A stretch of 64,000 nucleotides of DNA, from NCBI RefSeq assembly GCF_004122145.1, contig NZ_SBKQ01000006.1:124001-188000 (forward strand), given 5' to 3'. Below the pieces are notes generated by a model, which saw nothing but the letters and a program-made list of their open reading frames with translations, was not told the origin of the DNA and made no database searches. Source of the DNA: Flavobacterium piscinae. Lineage in GTDB: Bacteria > Bacteroidota > Bacteroidia > Flavobacteriales > Flavobacteriaceae. Shown piece after piece: positions 1-8,726 of this stretch (position 1 is its first letter; every line of letters begins with the position of its first letter). Both the position numbers and the translations under genes were made by a program.

Positions 1-299
1 TTAAAATCCGTTTGCATGTTGTTCAAATAAGATTGGGGAATAGCAGAATTAACAAAATCATTCAAATAAAAATAACGAAATACTAATGTAATATTCTGAT
101 TTGTACGATAATTGGTTAAAGAGGATTGGTTTAAAAGATTATAACCACTTGTAGATGAAGATTGAGTATCACTATACTTATAAAATCCACGTTCAGGATT
201 TGGAAAGTTTGCACTTGATTCAGTATACGTTACTGTAGTTGTCTGTGCACCTCCGTAAATAAACAGAAGAGCACCTAGAAAGGTAAATACTTTTCTCAT
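1..299 (-). CDS. Secreted DUF4874/DUF4832-type protein, N-terminal part only (runs off the window)
   Basis: The frame is open from an ATG at 299 to base 1, giving about 99 codons; the rest lies outside the window. It begins with a signal peptide (MRKVFTFLGALLFIYGGAQ). About 13 residues later comes the motif NPERGFYKYSD, the kind of NPxRGFY start seen in DUF4874, which is normally followed by DUF4832 in secreted proteins of unknown, possibly carbohydrate-related, function. A TATATTTG box about 100 bp upstream supports transcription from here. The family call rests on this short motif only; the existence of the gene is firmer than its name. Confidence 0.7.
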   Translation of the reverse strand, partial: MRKVFTFLGALLFIYGGAQTTTVTYTESSANFPNPERGFYKYSDTQSSSTSGYNLLNQSSLTNYRTNQNITLVFRYFYLNDFVNSAIPQSYLNNMQTDF

Positions 300-397
300 A
301 GTAGTAGGTTAGTTTTGTGCTAAATTTGGGTTAGCGGATTAAACGATTTTAGTTTTACTAGCATAATACGATGTTGTGGCTCATTGTATTATGGATT

Positions 398-405
398 CAA
401 ATATA
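398..405 (-). promoter_or_regulatory. Putative -7 box for the gene starting at 299
   Basis: On the minus strand this reads TATATTTG, a perfect match to the Bacteroidota TAnnTTTG element, and predicts a 5' UTR of roughly 90 nt. No clear TTTG is seen at the -33 distance, so the promoter may depend on an activator. The repeated AAATAC motif at 410-473 lies exactly where such a factor would bind. Confidence 0.45.
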
Positions 406-409
406 GATT

Positions 410-473
410 AAATGTATTTTTTTACCGATGAAATACGTTAAAAAAATGCACTAAAAATCGATGAAATACATTT
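410..473. repeat. Three-copy AAATACrTTw motif, possible operator
   Basis: AAATGTATTT (410-419) is the perfect reverse complement of AAATACATTT (464-473), and AAATACGTTA (431-440) lies between them. The two right-hand copies sit in a longer direct repeat, CGATGAAATAC at 426-436 and 459-469, spaced 33 bp apart, about three helical turns. The cluster lies just upstream of the -7 box of the gene starting at 299. Regulator binding is inference. Confidence 0.4.
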
Positions 474-1126
474 TATTGAATTAAATGTAAGAATACGCCT
501 TATTATTAACAGTTTTTTATGTAAGTTTTGATTCACATTTTTAATCAATTCACCAGAAATATGAGCTTCTAGTTATCAATGTTTTAGGAAAATGATTACG
601 ATGTTATTTTAATTTCTACCTTATTTTGATCTGTATTTTTTTTTGTGATCAAATCATGAATCTTTTTTCTACAATGATTTGTAATTTTTATTTAATTATT
701 TAAGTCATTTTTTACTTTTAAAGTTTTATTTTAGAGTCACATTTTTTAGGATTATTTTACCTTAAATGAAATCATAATTATTTTACTAATTAGAACTATA
801 ATTTATATTATGTAAAATAGTATTTTTGTGAAATAGCACTAATACCCTCTATTACAAACATATAAAAATATAAATAATACAGCAGATCATGTTAAAGCAA
901 TCCCAATACCATTTATATACATTAATATAACCTATCGTTTTTTAATCCAAAAAAGATACAGAAAATGTTTTGAAAAATTTCTGAATAATAAAACTTTCAA
1001 CAAATAAATCAATGGAAATATCAAAATTTTAAAAACGAAATTATGCGGTATGTAAACATTACATCTAAATAAAAACCAATAAGTAAAAATAATATTAAAA
1101 ATACAACTTGTAAAAGTTAATCAACG

Positions 1127-1159
1127 TTTGAATCCAGTCATATAAATTATGTAACTTTA
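1127..1159 (+). promoter_or_regulatory. Candidate promoter for the cNMP/CBS/DUF294 gene
   Basis: TTTG at 1127-1130 and TAACTTTA at 1152-1159 (one mismatch to TAnnTTTG) are separated by 21 bp and precede the ATG at 1179. The spacing suits a Bacteroidota housekeeping promoter, but the -7 box lacks the final G. Confidence 0.35.
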
Positions 1160-1178
1160 TGGTCTTAATACTATTGGT

Positions 1179-3098
1179 ATGAAAAACTCAATTGCTGAAC
1201 GAATAGCAGATTTTTTGAAGAATTTCCCGCCTTTTTTCAGTCTTATATATACTGAATTAGTTGCTATCTCAAATGAAATTCAGGTGATTCATGTTGAAAA
1301 AAATCATGTATTATTTAAAATTGGAGACAAAACTCACCCATTTTTTTATATCGTAAAAGAAGGTGCAATCGGACTTTCCGTTACTTCCGATGCCGAAGAA
1401 ACATTAATAGATAAATGTGATGAAGGTGATATCCTTGGACTCCGTCCCTTTTTTGCCAAAGACAATTATTTAATGACTGCCAAAGCCCGTGAAGAAAGCC
1501 TTTTGTACGCAATTCCAATCGAAGTATTCAAACCGTATGTTAGTCAAAATGCAGAAGTATTAAATTTTTTATTAGAGAGTTTTGCTTCTAACACTCGAAA
1601 CCCTTACGATAAAGAAAACAAAGGGAAATTAATTTCTGAAAATGTAATTTATACCGAACAAAGTTCAGAAATACAATATTTTCAACCTATTTCTTATACA
1701 AAAACACCAATTACAGCATCCGGAAAAGATATTGTGAAATTTGTGGCTCAAACCATGTCGCAAAGCAAAATTGGTAGCGTAATTATTCAAGAGAATAATC
1801 TTCCGGTTGGAATTGTGACTGACAAAGATTTACGTTCAAAAATAGCCACTGGCCTCTTTCCTATTGATATTCCCGTCAATCAAATTATGTCGGCTCCTGT
1901 AATAACTGTTCCCGAAAACATTTCGATTGCAGAAACGCAAATGATGATGCTTAAGCACAATGTCGGCCACCTTTGCGTCACAGTTGATGGAACGAATAAA
2001 TCCAAAATCATGGGAATTATTTCTGAACACGATGTAGTCGTTGCTCAAGCCAACAATCCCGGTGTTCTCCTCAAACAGACTAAACGAGCCACGCGTTCCA
2101 AGGAATTAAAAGCGGTTCGCGAAAAACTAAACGATCTGATTCAAAATTCATTAGATAAGAATATTCCAATTCAACATATTTCATCTCTTGTGGGCGAAAT
2201 CAATATTGCCATAACCAAAAGAGCTGTAGAATTAGCTATAGAAAAAATGGAGAAAGAACCCCCTACTCGATTTGCTTGGATGAATATTGGCAGTCAAGGA
2301 CGAAAAGAACAATTGTTGATGACTGACCAAGATAATGCGTTAGTTTTTGAAGATGTAGAAGAACAACATTATGATGATGTGAAAAAATATTTCCTCGAAT
2401 TAGCTGAAAAAGTAACCAAAACACTCCATAAAGTAGGTTATGAATTTTGTCCGGCAGAAATGATGGCAAACAATCCAATGTGGTGCAAATCAGTTACCGA
2501 CTGGAACAAACAATACAACTCCTGGATCAATAAACCCGGTGAAAAAGGAATTTTAATGTGCTCTATTTTCTTTGATTATGATTTTATTGTGGGTGATGCA
2601 AGTTTGGTTGATTTAATTTCTGAAAACATTTTTGCCAATGTACATAATAACCAACTATTTTATGCTTATTTGGGAACAGATGCTTTGAAAAACCCACCCC
2701 CACTAGGTTTTTTTAGGCAATTTTTGGTGGAAGAGGATGGAGAACACAAAGATACTTTTGATATAAAAAGTCGGGCACTAATGCCACTGATTGATGCAGC
2801 ACGTCTATTAGTTTTGAGTCAAGCTATTAAAGGAATCAACAACACCTATCAACGGTATAAAAAACTGGCCGAACTAGAGCCACAAAACGCCGATTTATTT
2901 GAAAGTTGTGCGGAAGCTTTTTCTACCCTTACTCTCTTTCGAACGGAAGAAGGTCTAGCCAATAATAACAATGGTAGGTATTTGAATTTAAATGAGTTAT
3001 CAAAATCAGATAAAGTAAAACTTAAAAATGCTTTTCAACCTATTCGAGCTATTCAAGATGCCATAAAAAATCGTTTTCAACTCACTTATTTCACATAA
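1179..3098 (+). CDS. cNMP-binding / CBS pair / DUF294 nucleotidyltransferase-like protein
   Basis: The 639-residue protein has an N-terminal cyclic-nucleotide-binding-like beta-roll (about 20-135) and a tandem CBS pair (about 175-295). A DUF294 nucleotidyltransferase-fold domain follows, with the motif GSQGRKEQ..TDQDNAL near residue 371, and then the helical DUF294_C region. The GS and DxD-type residues of the nucleotidyltransferase fold are visible. Such proteins are thought to be signal-sensing regulators, and in many bacteria they sit beside a DnaQ-like exonuclease and acetate-metabolism genes. The exonuclease follows here after 3 bp, so the two are co-transcribed; no acetate gene is in view. 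Ligand and target are unknown. Confidence 0.9.
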   Translation: MKNSIAERIADFLKNFPPFFSLIYTELVAISNEIQVIHVEKNHVLFKIGDKTHPFFYIVKEGAIGLSVTSDAEETLIDKCDEGDILGLRPFFAKDNYLMTAKAREESLLYAIPIEVFKPYVSQNAEVLNFLLESFASNTRNPYDKENKGKLISENVIYTEQSSEIQYFQPISYTKTPITASGKDIVKFVAQTMSQSKIGSVIIQENNLPVGIVTDKDLRSKIATGLFPIDIPVNQIMSAPVITVPENISIAETQMMMLKHNVGHLCVTVDGTNKSKIMGIISEHDVVVAQANNPGVLLKQTKRATRSKELKAVREKLNDLIQNSLDKNIPIQHISSLVGEINIAITKRAVELAIEKMEKEPPTRFAWMNIGSQGRKEQLLMTDQDNALVFEDVEEQHYDDVKKYFLELAEKVTKTLHKVGYEFCPAEMMANNPMWCKSVTDWNKQYNSWINKPGEKGILMCSIFFDYDFIVGDASLVDLISENIFANVHNNQLFYAYLGTDALKNPPPLGFFRQFLVEEDGEHKDTFDIKSRALMPLIDAARLLVLSQAIKGINNTYQRYKKLAELEPQNADLFESCAEAFSTLTLFRTEEGLANNNNGRYLNLNELSKSDKVKLKNAFQPIRAIQDAIKNRFQLTYFT

Positions 3099-3101
3099 TT
3101 T

Positions 3102-3719
3102 ATGGTATTCGATTGGTTTAAAAAAGTAAGCAAAGATTATCCGAAATTTTGGGAAAACTATCTTGAAAATTTCGAGCAAGAACCCAGTGAGTTACAACCA
3201 AAACGATATGTGGTTTTTGATTGTGAAACTACCGGATTAGATCATCGTAAAGATGTAATTTTATCTATTGGAGCAGTTGCTGTTTTAGATAATGCATTGA
3301 TTGTGAACGATTCACTGGAGCTTTTTTTAAAACAAGACCTCTATAAAACAGAAACTGCATCTATTCACGGAATTTTAAAAGAAGGTAAAGAAGAAAAAAT
3401 TGTAGAAGCCGAAGCAATTATTCGATTTTTGGAATTTATAAAAAACGCAACCTTAATTGGTCATAATGTGAATTTTGATATTGAAATGATTAACCAAGCC
3501 CTTAAACGGTTAAATGTCGGGAAACTCAAAAATGATAGCATGGATACCGATGCAATGTATCAAAAATTTAAAGGGTTACAAGAAGATCAACATTCTACGC
3601 TTGATGAATTGTGTAAAATTTTAAAAGTTGAAAAAAGCGACCGTCACACCGCTTCCGGTGATGCTTATATAACTGCGTTGGTATTTTTGAAGTTAAAAAA
3701 ACGATTGGATATTAAATAA
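3102..3719 (+). CDS. DnaQ-like 3'-5' exonuclease (DEDDh)
   Basis: The 205-residue protein has the exonuclease I motif FDCETTGLD near residue 40, exo II HNVNFDIEMI, and exo III HTASGDA with the H-x4-D spacing that defines the DEDDh class of DNA polymerase III epsilon-like nucleases. It lacks polymerase-binding or GIY-YIG extensions, so it is probably a stand-alone exonuclease rather than the replisome proofreader. It starts 3 bp after the DUF294 gene, a pairing widely conserved. Its 3' end overlaps the convergent PPTase gene by 8 bp. Confidence 0.85.
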   Translation: MVFDWFKKVSKDYPKFWENYLENFEQEPSELQPKRYVVFDCETTGLDHRKDVILSIGAVAVLDNALIVNDSLELFLKQDLYKTETASIHGILKEGKEEKIVEAEAIIRFLEFIKNATLIGHNVNFDIEMINQALKRLNVGKLKNDSMDTDAMYQKFKGLQEDQHSTLDELCKILKVEKSDRHTASGDAYITALVFLKLKKRLDIK

Positions 3720-4185
3720 GTCTAACCACTTTTTCATATCTTCCATGGTGACTTTTTGATAGATTGACTATCCTATTTTCTTCTATCAAATAAGGAATTT
3801 CATTTCTTTTGTAAAGTGAAGTTACATTTGATAGTTCAACAACACGATTAAACGCTTGATTTTGAAGAGCTATTGAATGAATGAAATTTTCATCAATTGT
3901 TGTTTTGGTATAGAACAGCTGTTCTTCAAAAACGATTATTCCACTTTTATAATCACTGTTTTCAATTCGCAAAGGATAAAATCCTCGCAAACCATTTTGT
4001 TGCCGGATGATTTTATAAACGGCCTCCTTCCTACTCCACAATACCCAAACCATCAGTGTTGGATTTTCAGCCGAATAAATAAGGTTTTTTTCTTTTGTAG
4101 TAAATACTTTGTCAAGGAAACCTTTTCGTCGCCAATTGCTTTCCGCTTTTGCTAAAGCTAAATCCACTAAGTCATTCCCTATCAT
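3712..4185 (-). CDS. 4'-phosphopantetheinyl transferase superfamily protein
   Basis: The 157 residues carry the two PPTase signatures: IGNDLVDL at the N terminus, with the Mg-binding acidic residues, and WSRKEAVYK at 50-58. The enzyme would move the phosphopantetheine arm from CoA to the serine of a carrier protein. Its start overlaps the acyl carrier protein stop by 4 bp (ATGA), so the adjacent ACP (4182-4436) is the natural substrate. It is the last gene of the eight-gene biosynthetic operon. A small AcpS-type length is typical, but a primary-metabolism AcpS is presumably encoded elsewhere, making this a cluster-dedicated copy by inference. Confidence 0.85.
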   Translation of the reverse strand: MIGNDLVDLALAKAESNWRRKGFLDKVFTTKEKNLIYSAENPTLMVWVLWSRKEAVYKIIRQQNGLRGFYPLRIENSDYKSGIIVFEEQLFYTKTTIDENFIHSIALQNQAFNRVVELSNVTSLYKRNEIPYLIEENRIVNLSKSHHGRYEKVVRLI

Positions 4186-4436
4186 TTTTCGGCTAATTTT
4201 GTTTCGATGATGTCTAAAGCTGCTTGAACATTCAACATTCTTTCCATAGACGCATTGTCGATCACGATATTAAATGCTTCTTCAATATCTAAAATAACAT
4301 CAACTAAATTGGCGGAATTAATTTTCAAATCATTGATAAAATCTGTTTCTTCATTCAAATTTTCAAAAGCTTCCTGATTTTTTACGTAGGGTTTTACTAT
4401 ATTTTTCAGTTGGAGAATGGTTTCTTCTTTATTCAT
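4182..4436 (-). CDS. Acyl carrier protein of the type III PKS operon
   Basis: With the start at the ATG at 4436 (MNKEETI) the protein has 84 residues, normal for an ACP; an in-frame upstream start would only add a lysine-rich tail of 8 residues. It has the four-helix ACP pattern. The phosphopantetheine attachment site is predicted at Ser41 in DLKINSANLVDV, where the usual DSL is replaced by NSA. Helix II after the serine (LVDVILDIEEAFNI) is typical. It overlaps the PPTase gene and follows the KAS gene by 27 bp. The altered site suggests a specialised carrier that its own PPTase loads, rather than the fatty-acid synthase AcpP. Confidence 0.85.
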   Translation of the reverse strand: MNKEETILQLKNIVKPYVKNQEAFENLNEETDFINDLKINSANLVDVILDIEEAFNIVIDNASMERMLNVQAALDIIETKLAEK

Positions 4437-4463
4437 CTTCTTTTTTTTACGAAGATACACAAC

Positions 4464-5738
4464 TTAGCGAAATTTTTTAAAAACTACACAAGCATTTACA
4501 TCGCCAAAACCAAAACTGGCTTTTACCGCAATATTGATTTCTTTTTGAATAAGTTGTTGCGGAATTTTTTCTCTTTCAACCATATTTTCAACCTCAGGAT
4601 GCAAGTCTTCACAATTAATGGAAGGAAAAATAAATCCGTGATGAACTTGTAAAATCGTCGCCACACTTTCAATACTTCCGGAAGCTGAAAGACAGTGACC
4701 AATCATCGATTTTAACGAATTGATATAAGGAAAATGAGCTTTTGAAATACGTAAAGCTTTACTCCAATTAAAAATCTCTAAACTATCTTTATTTGTGGCA
4801 GTTAAATGTCCATTAATTGTGTCGATTTGATTGGGATTTATGTTTGAATATTTCAAAGCATCCTCAATACATTTTTGCACGGCAATGGAATTAGGAGCCG
4901 TCATTGTTCCTTCTCCACGTTGTCCACCGGAGTTGCTGTTTCCTCCTAAAACTTCTGCATAAATGGTAGCGTTTCTAGCCAAAGCCGACTCTAAATCTTC
5001 CAAAACTATTGCTCCTGCTCCACTTCCGGGTACAAATCCGGAAGCACTGGCACTCATCGGTCTAGAACCATTTTCCGGTGATTCATTGTGCTTGAACGTA
5101 CAAACCCGCATTGCATCAAATCCACCCCAAATATAAGGACCACTGTCGGAGGTACTACCCACTAACATTCGTTTGGCTTGTCCGGAAACAATTCGGTCGT
5201 AGCCCATCAAAATGCTTTCAGTTCCTGTTGCACAAGCGGATGAATTGGTTGTCACCTGATTTCCTAAACCTAATTTTGCCGCCAAATAAGCACTTACACC
5301 ACTATTCATCGTTTGGGCAACTGCAGTACTTCCCAGTCTTCTGGTTTGAAAAGCATCAATTTTATAGATACTTTCTCTGAATTTTTCGATTCCTGATGTT
5401 CCGGAACCGAAAATTGTTCCGCTATCCCAATCGGGATTTTCGTTATTTTCAATGGTTAAACCGGCCTCTTTCCAAGCTTCCAATCCGGCTATAACTCCGT
5501 ATAAAATTCCGGATGCGTTGAAGTTTTTTAATTCTAATGCTGTAAAATAGTCTTTTTTCAGTTCTTCCGAAATTTGAGGTGTTCCTGAAATTTGACAGGA
5601 AAATTGTAATCGTTCAAGTTCTGCATCGTGTTTAATCCCCGAAATTCCGTTTTTGATGGCGTATAAAAAGTTGCTCACTCCCACACCATTGGGAGCAACT
5701 ACACCTAATCCGGTTATGACGACACGTTTTTTTTGCAC
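4464..5738 (-). CDS. Beta-ketoacyl-ACP synthase, FabF-like
   Basis: This is a 424-residue thiolase-fold condensing enzyme with the Cys-His-His triad: Cys169 in NSSACATG, His311 in INGHLTATN (the FabF NAHGTST motif, altered), and His348 in KSMIGHCLSASG with Lys343. It should catalyse decarboxylative chain elongation on the operon ACP. The start codon is GTG at 5738, directly abutting the TAA of the dehydratase gene, which implies coupled translation. The degenerate His motif separates it from the primary FabF. It lies between the dehydratase and ACP genes, fitting a private type II acyl-elongation module. Confidence 0.9.
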   Translation of the reverse strand: MQKKRVVITGLGVVAPNGVGVSNFLYAIKNGISGIKHDAELERLQFSCQISGTPQISEELKKDYFTALELKNFNASGILYGVIAGLEAWKEAGLTIENNENPDWDSGTIFGSGTSGIEKFRESIYKIDAFQTRRLGSTAVAQTMNSGVSAYLAAKLGLGNQVTTNSSACATGTESILMGYDRIVSGQAKRMLVGSTSDSGPYIWGGFDAMRVCTFKHNESPENGSRPMSASASGFVPGSGAGAIVLEDLESALARNATIYAEVLGGNSNSGGQRGEGTMTAPNSIAVQKCIEDALKYSNINPNQIDTINGHLTATNKDSLEIFNWSKALRISKAHFPYINSLKSMIGHCLSASGSIESVATILQVHHGFIFPSINCEDLHPEVENMVEREKIPQQLIQKEINIAVKASFGFGDVNACVVFKKFR

Positions 5739-6167
5739 TTATATAATAATTATTCCTGATAAAGTTCCATTACAAACTTCTTCATTTTTGCTATTCAACA
5801 TTTTAACGTTACATTTTAATTTTCCAAAACGGAAATAGACTTTTTCTGAAATCACCGTAACTTTTTCGTTGGGATAAACCGGTTTTAAAAAATCTACTTC
5901 GGAAGACGAAAAGGCGATTTGCGATACATCTTCGTTTAACGTTAAATAAATTCCCAAACTAACCAATCCAATTTGAGCCATGGTTTCAATTAAAATCACT
6001 CCCGGCGTAATAGGATTATCTTTAAAATGACCTTTATAAAATTCTAACTTTTCATTAAAAGTAAATGTTCCTTTTACTCCATTTTCATCAACGTAAAACA
6101 ATTCATCTACAAAAAGAAATGGTTTTTGATAAGGAAGTTTACTTAAAATTAAATTGGTTTCATTCAT
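5739..6167 (-). CDS. FabZ-like 3-hydroxyacyl-ACP dehydratase (hotdog fold)
   Basis: The 142-residue single hotdog protein carries the FabZ signature LPYQKPFLFVD at 11-21, then GHFKDNPITPGV and IETMAQ. The catalytic pair His47 and Glu61 is intact. It is expected to dehydrate 3-hydroxyacyl-ACP intermediates made after the operon KAS. It sits 12 bp after the enoyl reductase gene and abuts the KAS start codon. The length is like FabZ and about 20 residues shorter than FabA. Confidence 0.87.
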   Translation of the reverse strand: MNETNLILSKLPYQKPFLFVDELFYVDENGVKGTFTFNEKLEFYKGHFKDNPITPGVILIETMAQIGLVSLGIYLTLNEDVSQIAFSSSEVDFLKPVYPNEKVTVISEKVYFRFGKLKCNVKMLNSKNEEVCNGTLSGIIII

Positions 6168-6179
6168 TTCAAATTTATT

Positions 6180-6959
6180 TTAAAGACTTTCACCTCCATC
6201 TACTTTTATAATCGTTCCATTAATCCATTTGGCTTCTTCTTTACATAGTAAATAAACCACATTGGCAACGTCTTCCGGTTCTGTGAGTCGTTTAAATGGA
6301 TTGCGTTTGATGGCAATTTCTTTAATTTTTTCACTATTCGGAATCAGTTGAAGTGATTTTGTATTCGTCACACCCGCTTGAATACAATTGCTTTTAATAC
6401 CAACAGGAGCAAATTCAAAAGCAATTTGTCTTGAAATGGCTTCCAATGTTGCTTTGGCCGCACTCACGGCTCCATAATTTGGGATAGGTTTCAAACTTCC
6501 TTCGCTGGTAAAAGAAATGATTCTGGCATCTTGATGAAACATTTCGGCATCAAAAATCGCCTTTGTCCAATCATACAACGAAATTGCCATTGCATTGATG
6601 GTTAACAAAAAATCATCAGTTGTTAATGAATTTTCAGTAGTCATACTTTTTAAACTTCCTTTTGCAATACTGTTAATCAGGCATTTAACTTTTTCAGAAC
6701 CGATTTCAGACTTTATTTTTCGGATGATTTCTTGCCGTTTTTCAGGTTGTAAAGCATCGATATTAAAACTCAAAAAGGAAATTCCGATTGATTTGATAGA
6801 TTCAAATTCTCGTTCAATTCCGGGTAATTCCACTCGAGTATTTCGGTGAATGATGCAAATATTCATCCCGCTTTCGGCTAATTTTTTTGCTGATGCCAAT
6901 CCTAATCCGGAACTACCTCCGAGGATGATTGCCCAAGTATGTTGAAATTCGTTTACCAT
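6180..6959 (-). CDS. FabL-like enoyl-ACP reductase (SDR)
   Basis: This 259-residue Rossmann protein has the nucleotide site GGSSGLG at 14-20. The active site is Tyr162-x6-Lys169 (NYGAVSAAK) rather than the classical SDR Y-x3-K. Y-x6-K is the mark of the FabI/FabL enoyl-ACP reductases, and the following stretch (ATLEAISRQIAFE, then NCIQAGVTNTKSL) resembles Bacillus FabL. It would reduce the double bond left by the neighbouring dehydratase. The gene overlaps the type III PKS by 7 bp. A generic SDR label would miss this; the alternative is a ketoreductase with an unusual spacing, which I consider less likely. Confidence 0.75.
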   Translation of the reverse strand: MVNEFQHTWAIILGGSSGLGLASAKKLAESGMNICIIHRNTRVELPGIEREFESIKSIGISFLSFNIDALQPEKRQEIIRKIKSEIGSEKVKCLINSIAKGSLKSMTTENSLTTDDFLLTINAMAISLYDWTKAIFDAEMFHQDARIISFTSEGSLKPIPNYGAVSAAKATLEAISRQIAFEFAPVGIKSNCIQAGVTNTKSLQLIPNSEKIKEIAIKRNPFKRLTEPEDVANVVYLLCKEEAKWINGTIIKVDGGESL

Positions 6960-8005
6960 TCTACTAAAATTCGTTGTGCTGTAAATCCGGGACCAAAACT
7001 CAACATCATTCCTTTTTGACCTGAGGTTGGTTTTTGTTGTATAATTCTTTCCAAAACAAATAAAACGGTGGCACTTGACATGTTTCCGAACAGGCGAAGC
7101 ACTTCCTTGGTGTCGTTGATATTTTTTCCTAAATCTAAAAATAAATCTTCGACTAAATGTACAATTTTTTTCCCACCCGGATGAAAAATTAAATAATCTA
7201 TATCAGCAATTGTCAAATTATTTTTTTCTAAAAATGGATGAATTATAGTTGGGAAATGTTCGCCAATTGTTTCAGGAACTTCAATATCCAAAACCATTTT
7301 TAAACCTTTATTCGTCAAATCAAAACCCATCATGTGTTCTTTGTCATAAAAATGATACATGGCTTCGTCAACTAGCTTAGGACCTTTATCTTCGGGATAG
7401 GAAGACAATAAAGCACACGCTGCTCCATCACCAAAAATTGCTGCACTGACAATGTTTGCCATGGAAAAATCATCTAATTGAAAGGTTGCTGTTGGACTTT
7501 CAACGGTAATCACAGCTGCTCTTTTGTTGGGATTGGCTTTGAGGAAATTTTTGGCATAAATTAATCCGGAAACACCTCCTACACAGCCCATTTCGGTTAC
7601 CGGAAGACGGACAATATCTTGTTTTAATTGAAGTCGATTAATAAGATAAGCATCTAAAGAAGGAATCATAATACCTGTACAACTCACGGTGATAATATAA
7701 TCAATGCATTGCGGACTCCAATTGGCTTGATGTAATGCTTTTTGCAGCACTTGTTCGCCTAAAACAATCATTTCTCGAGAATAAATGGCATTTCTTTCTT
7801 CAAAGGATTGGAGCGAAAAAACTTCTTCCGGATGCATGATCGAATAACGTTTGTCTACTTGAGCACCTTCAAAAATCTTTCTTGCTTTTCGAATAAAACG
7901 ATCTTCTTGAGCTTGCAACCAACTATCCAAAAAAGGAATAATTTCTGAAGTTTGTCGCGAATATTTCGGTACTTGAGTTGAAACAGTAATTAGTTTTACA
8001 GCCAT
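6953..8005 (-). CDS. Type III polyketide synthase (chalcone/stilbene synthase family)
   Basis: The 350 residues match a bacterial type III PKS. The Cys-His-Asn triad is visible as Cys141 (TEMGCVGG), His275 (LIFHPGG) and Asn308 (LFGNMSSATV), and the C-terminal loop is GPGFTAQ. Such enzymes extend an acyl starter with malonyl-CoA and cyclise it to resorcinols, pyrones or phloroglucinols. The flanking ACP, KAS, dehydratase and reductase suggest that the starter is a dedicated acyl-ACP, as in the Azotobacter Ars system, where a fatty acid synthase hands chains to a type III PKS. Methyltransferase and FAD oxidoreductase genes precede it as in Streptomyces srsABC. The product is inferred, not known. 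Confidence 0.9.
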   Translation of the reverse strand: MAVKLITVSTQVPKYSRQTSEIIPFLDSWLQAQEDRFIRKARKIFEGAQVDKRYSIMHPEEVFSLQSFEERNAIYSREMIVLGEQVLQKALHQANWSPQCIDYIITVSCTGIMIPSLDAYLINRLQLKQDIVRLPVTEMGCVGGVSGLIYAKNFLKANPNKRAAVITVESPTATFQLDDFSMANIVSAAIFGDGAACALLSSYPEDKGPKLVDEAMYHFYDKEHMMGFDLTNKGLKMVLDIEVPETIGEHFPTIIHPFLEKNNLTIADIDYLIFHPGGKKIVHLVEDLFLDLGKNINDTKEVLRLFGNMSSATVLFVLERIIQQKPTSGQKGMMLSFGPGFTAQRILVEW

Positions 8006-8015
8006 TTTATTTTAT

Positions 8016-8726
8016 TTATTTCCATATAATCCATTGGTATCGAAACGCCCATTTCCATTGGATTATTTGTTTTGAAGCGTTAATTTTTTTTGAAAAGTCG
8101 ATTATTTCATCTTTTTTAAACCCTTTTAAAATAGAAAGTAAACCATCTTTTTTAGGCATCTCTCTTAATTGAAAGATAAAACAAATTAATTGAAATAAGT
8201 GATAGGCAATAGCAATTCTGTGCAGATCATTTATAACCAATCCGAGTTTACTTTTTGCTAAATAATCTTGTAAAATTAGATTAATTTCGTTATTATTAAA
8301 GTGATGTAATGTTAAGGTAAACAATGTAATATCATAAATTACTTGATTTTTTTGTTTATGTAAAATATTTTCTTGAATATACTTAATATTTGAATATTCA
8401 TACGATAATTTTATGGCCTCTTTAATTGTAAAAGCGTTGGCATCAATTCCAATTAAATTTAAATTATAGCCATTTGATAGTCCGAATTTTGCAATTTCAC
8501 GCAACATGTCGCCGTTACCGCAACCTACATCACAAATGGAAATTGGTTGAGATTTATCGACTGACTTCAGTAGTTCTTTAACTCCGTTAAGTGTTAATTT
8601 GTTTCCGCCTAATTTCTGATTAATGGTAGCAATGGTTTGTAACGCAGAGGATAATTCACTTCCTTCCATAGAAAAATCATCCATTAATTCTTCTTCACTG
8701 TTGCGAAATTTGGTGTTTACTAGCAT
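8016..8726 (-). CDS. Class I SAM-dependent methyltransferase
   Basis: The start is taken as the ATG at 8726, which shares its A with the TAA of the upstream oxidoreductase (TAATG), giving 236 residues. The SAM-binding motif I is CDVGCGNGDML around residue 66, followed by the acidic end of strand 2 (LIGIDAN). The C-terminal half is hydrophobic and ends in an aromatic-rich tail. In the operon it should methylate the type III PKS product or a quinone derived from it, as SrsB does in Streptomyces; O- versus C-methylation cannot be read from sequence. It is followed by the PKS gene after 10 bp. Confidence 0.82.
   Translation of the reverse strand: MLVNTKFRNSEEELMDDFSMEGSELSSALQTIATINQKLGGNKLTLNGVKELLKSVDKSQPISICDVGCGNGDMLREIAKFGLSNGYNLNLIGIDANAFTIKEAIKLSYEYSNIKYIQENILHKQKNQVIYDITLFTLTLHHFNNNEINLILQDYLAKSKLGLVINDLHRIAIAYHLFQLICFIFQLREMPKKDGLLSILKGFKKDEIIDFSKKINASKQIIQWKWAFRYQWIIWK

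Larger units (their letters stand above)
300..1178. other. AT-rich divergent intergenic region, no gene recognised
   Basis: This is the only stretch over 300 bp without a gene. It holds the promoter and motif cluster for the leftward gene (398-473) and a candidate promoter for the rightward gene (1127-1159). An isolated TAnnTTTG-like word at 821-828 has no partner -33 box and no gene within 300 bp. The rest is very AT-rich with short homopolymer runs; no coding frame, tRNA or strong hairpin was seen. Confidence 0.6.

Noticed and set aside
821..828. Isolated TATTTTTG word as a promoter
   Set aside because: It has no -33 partner and no gene starts within 300 bp downstream.
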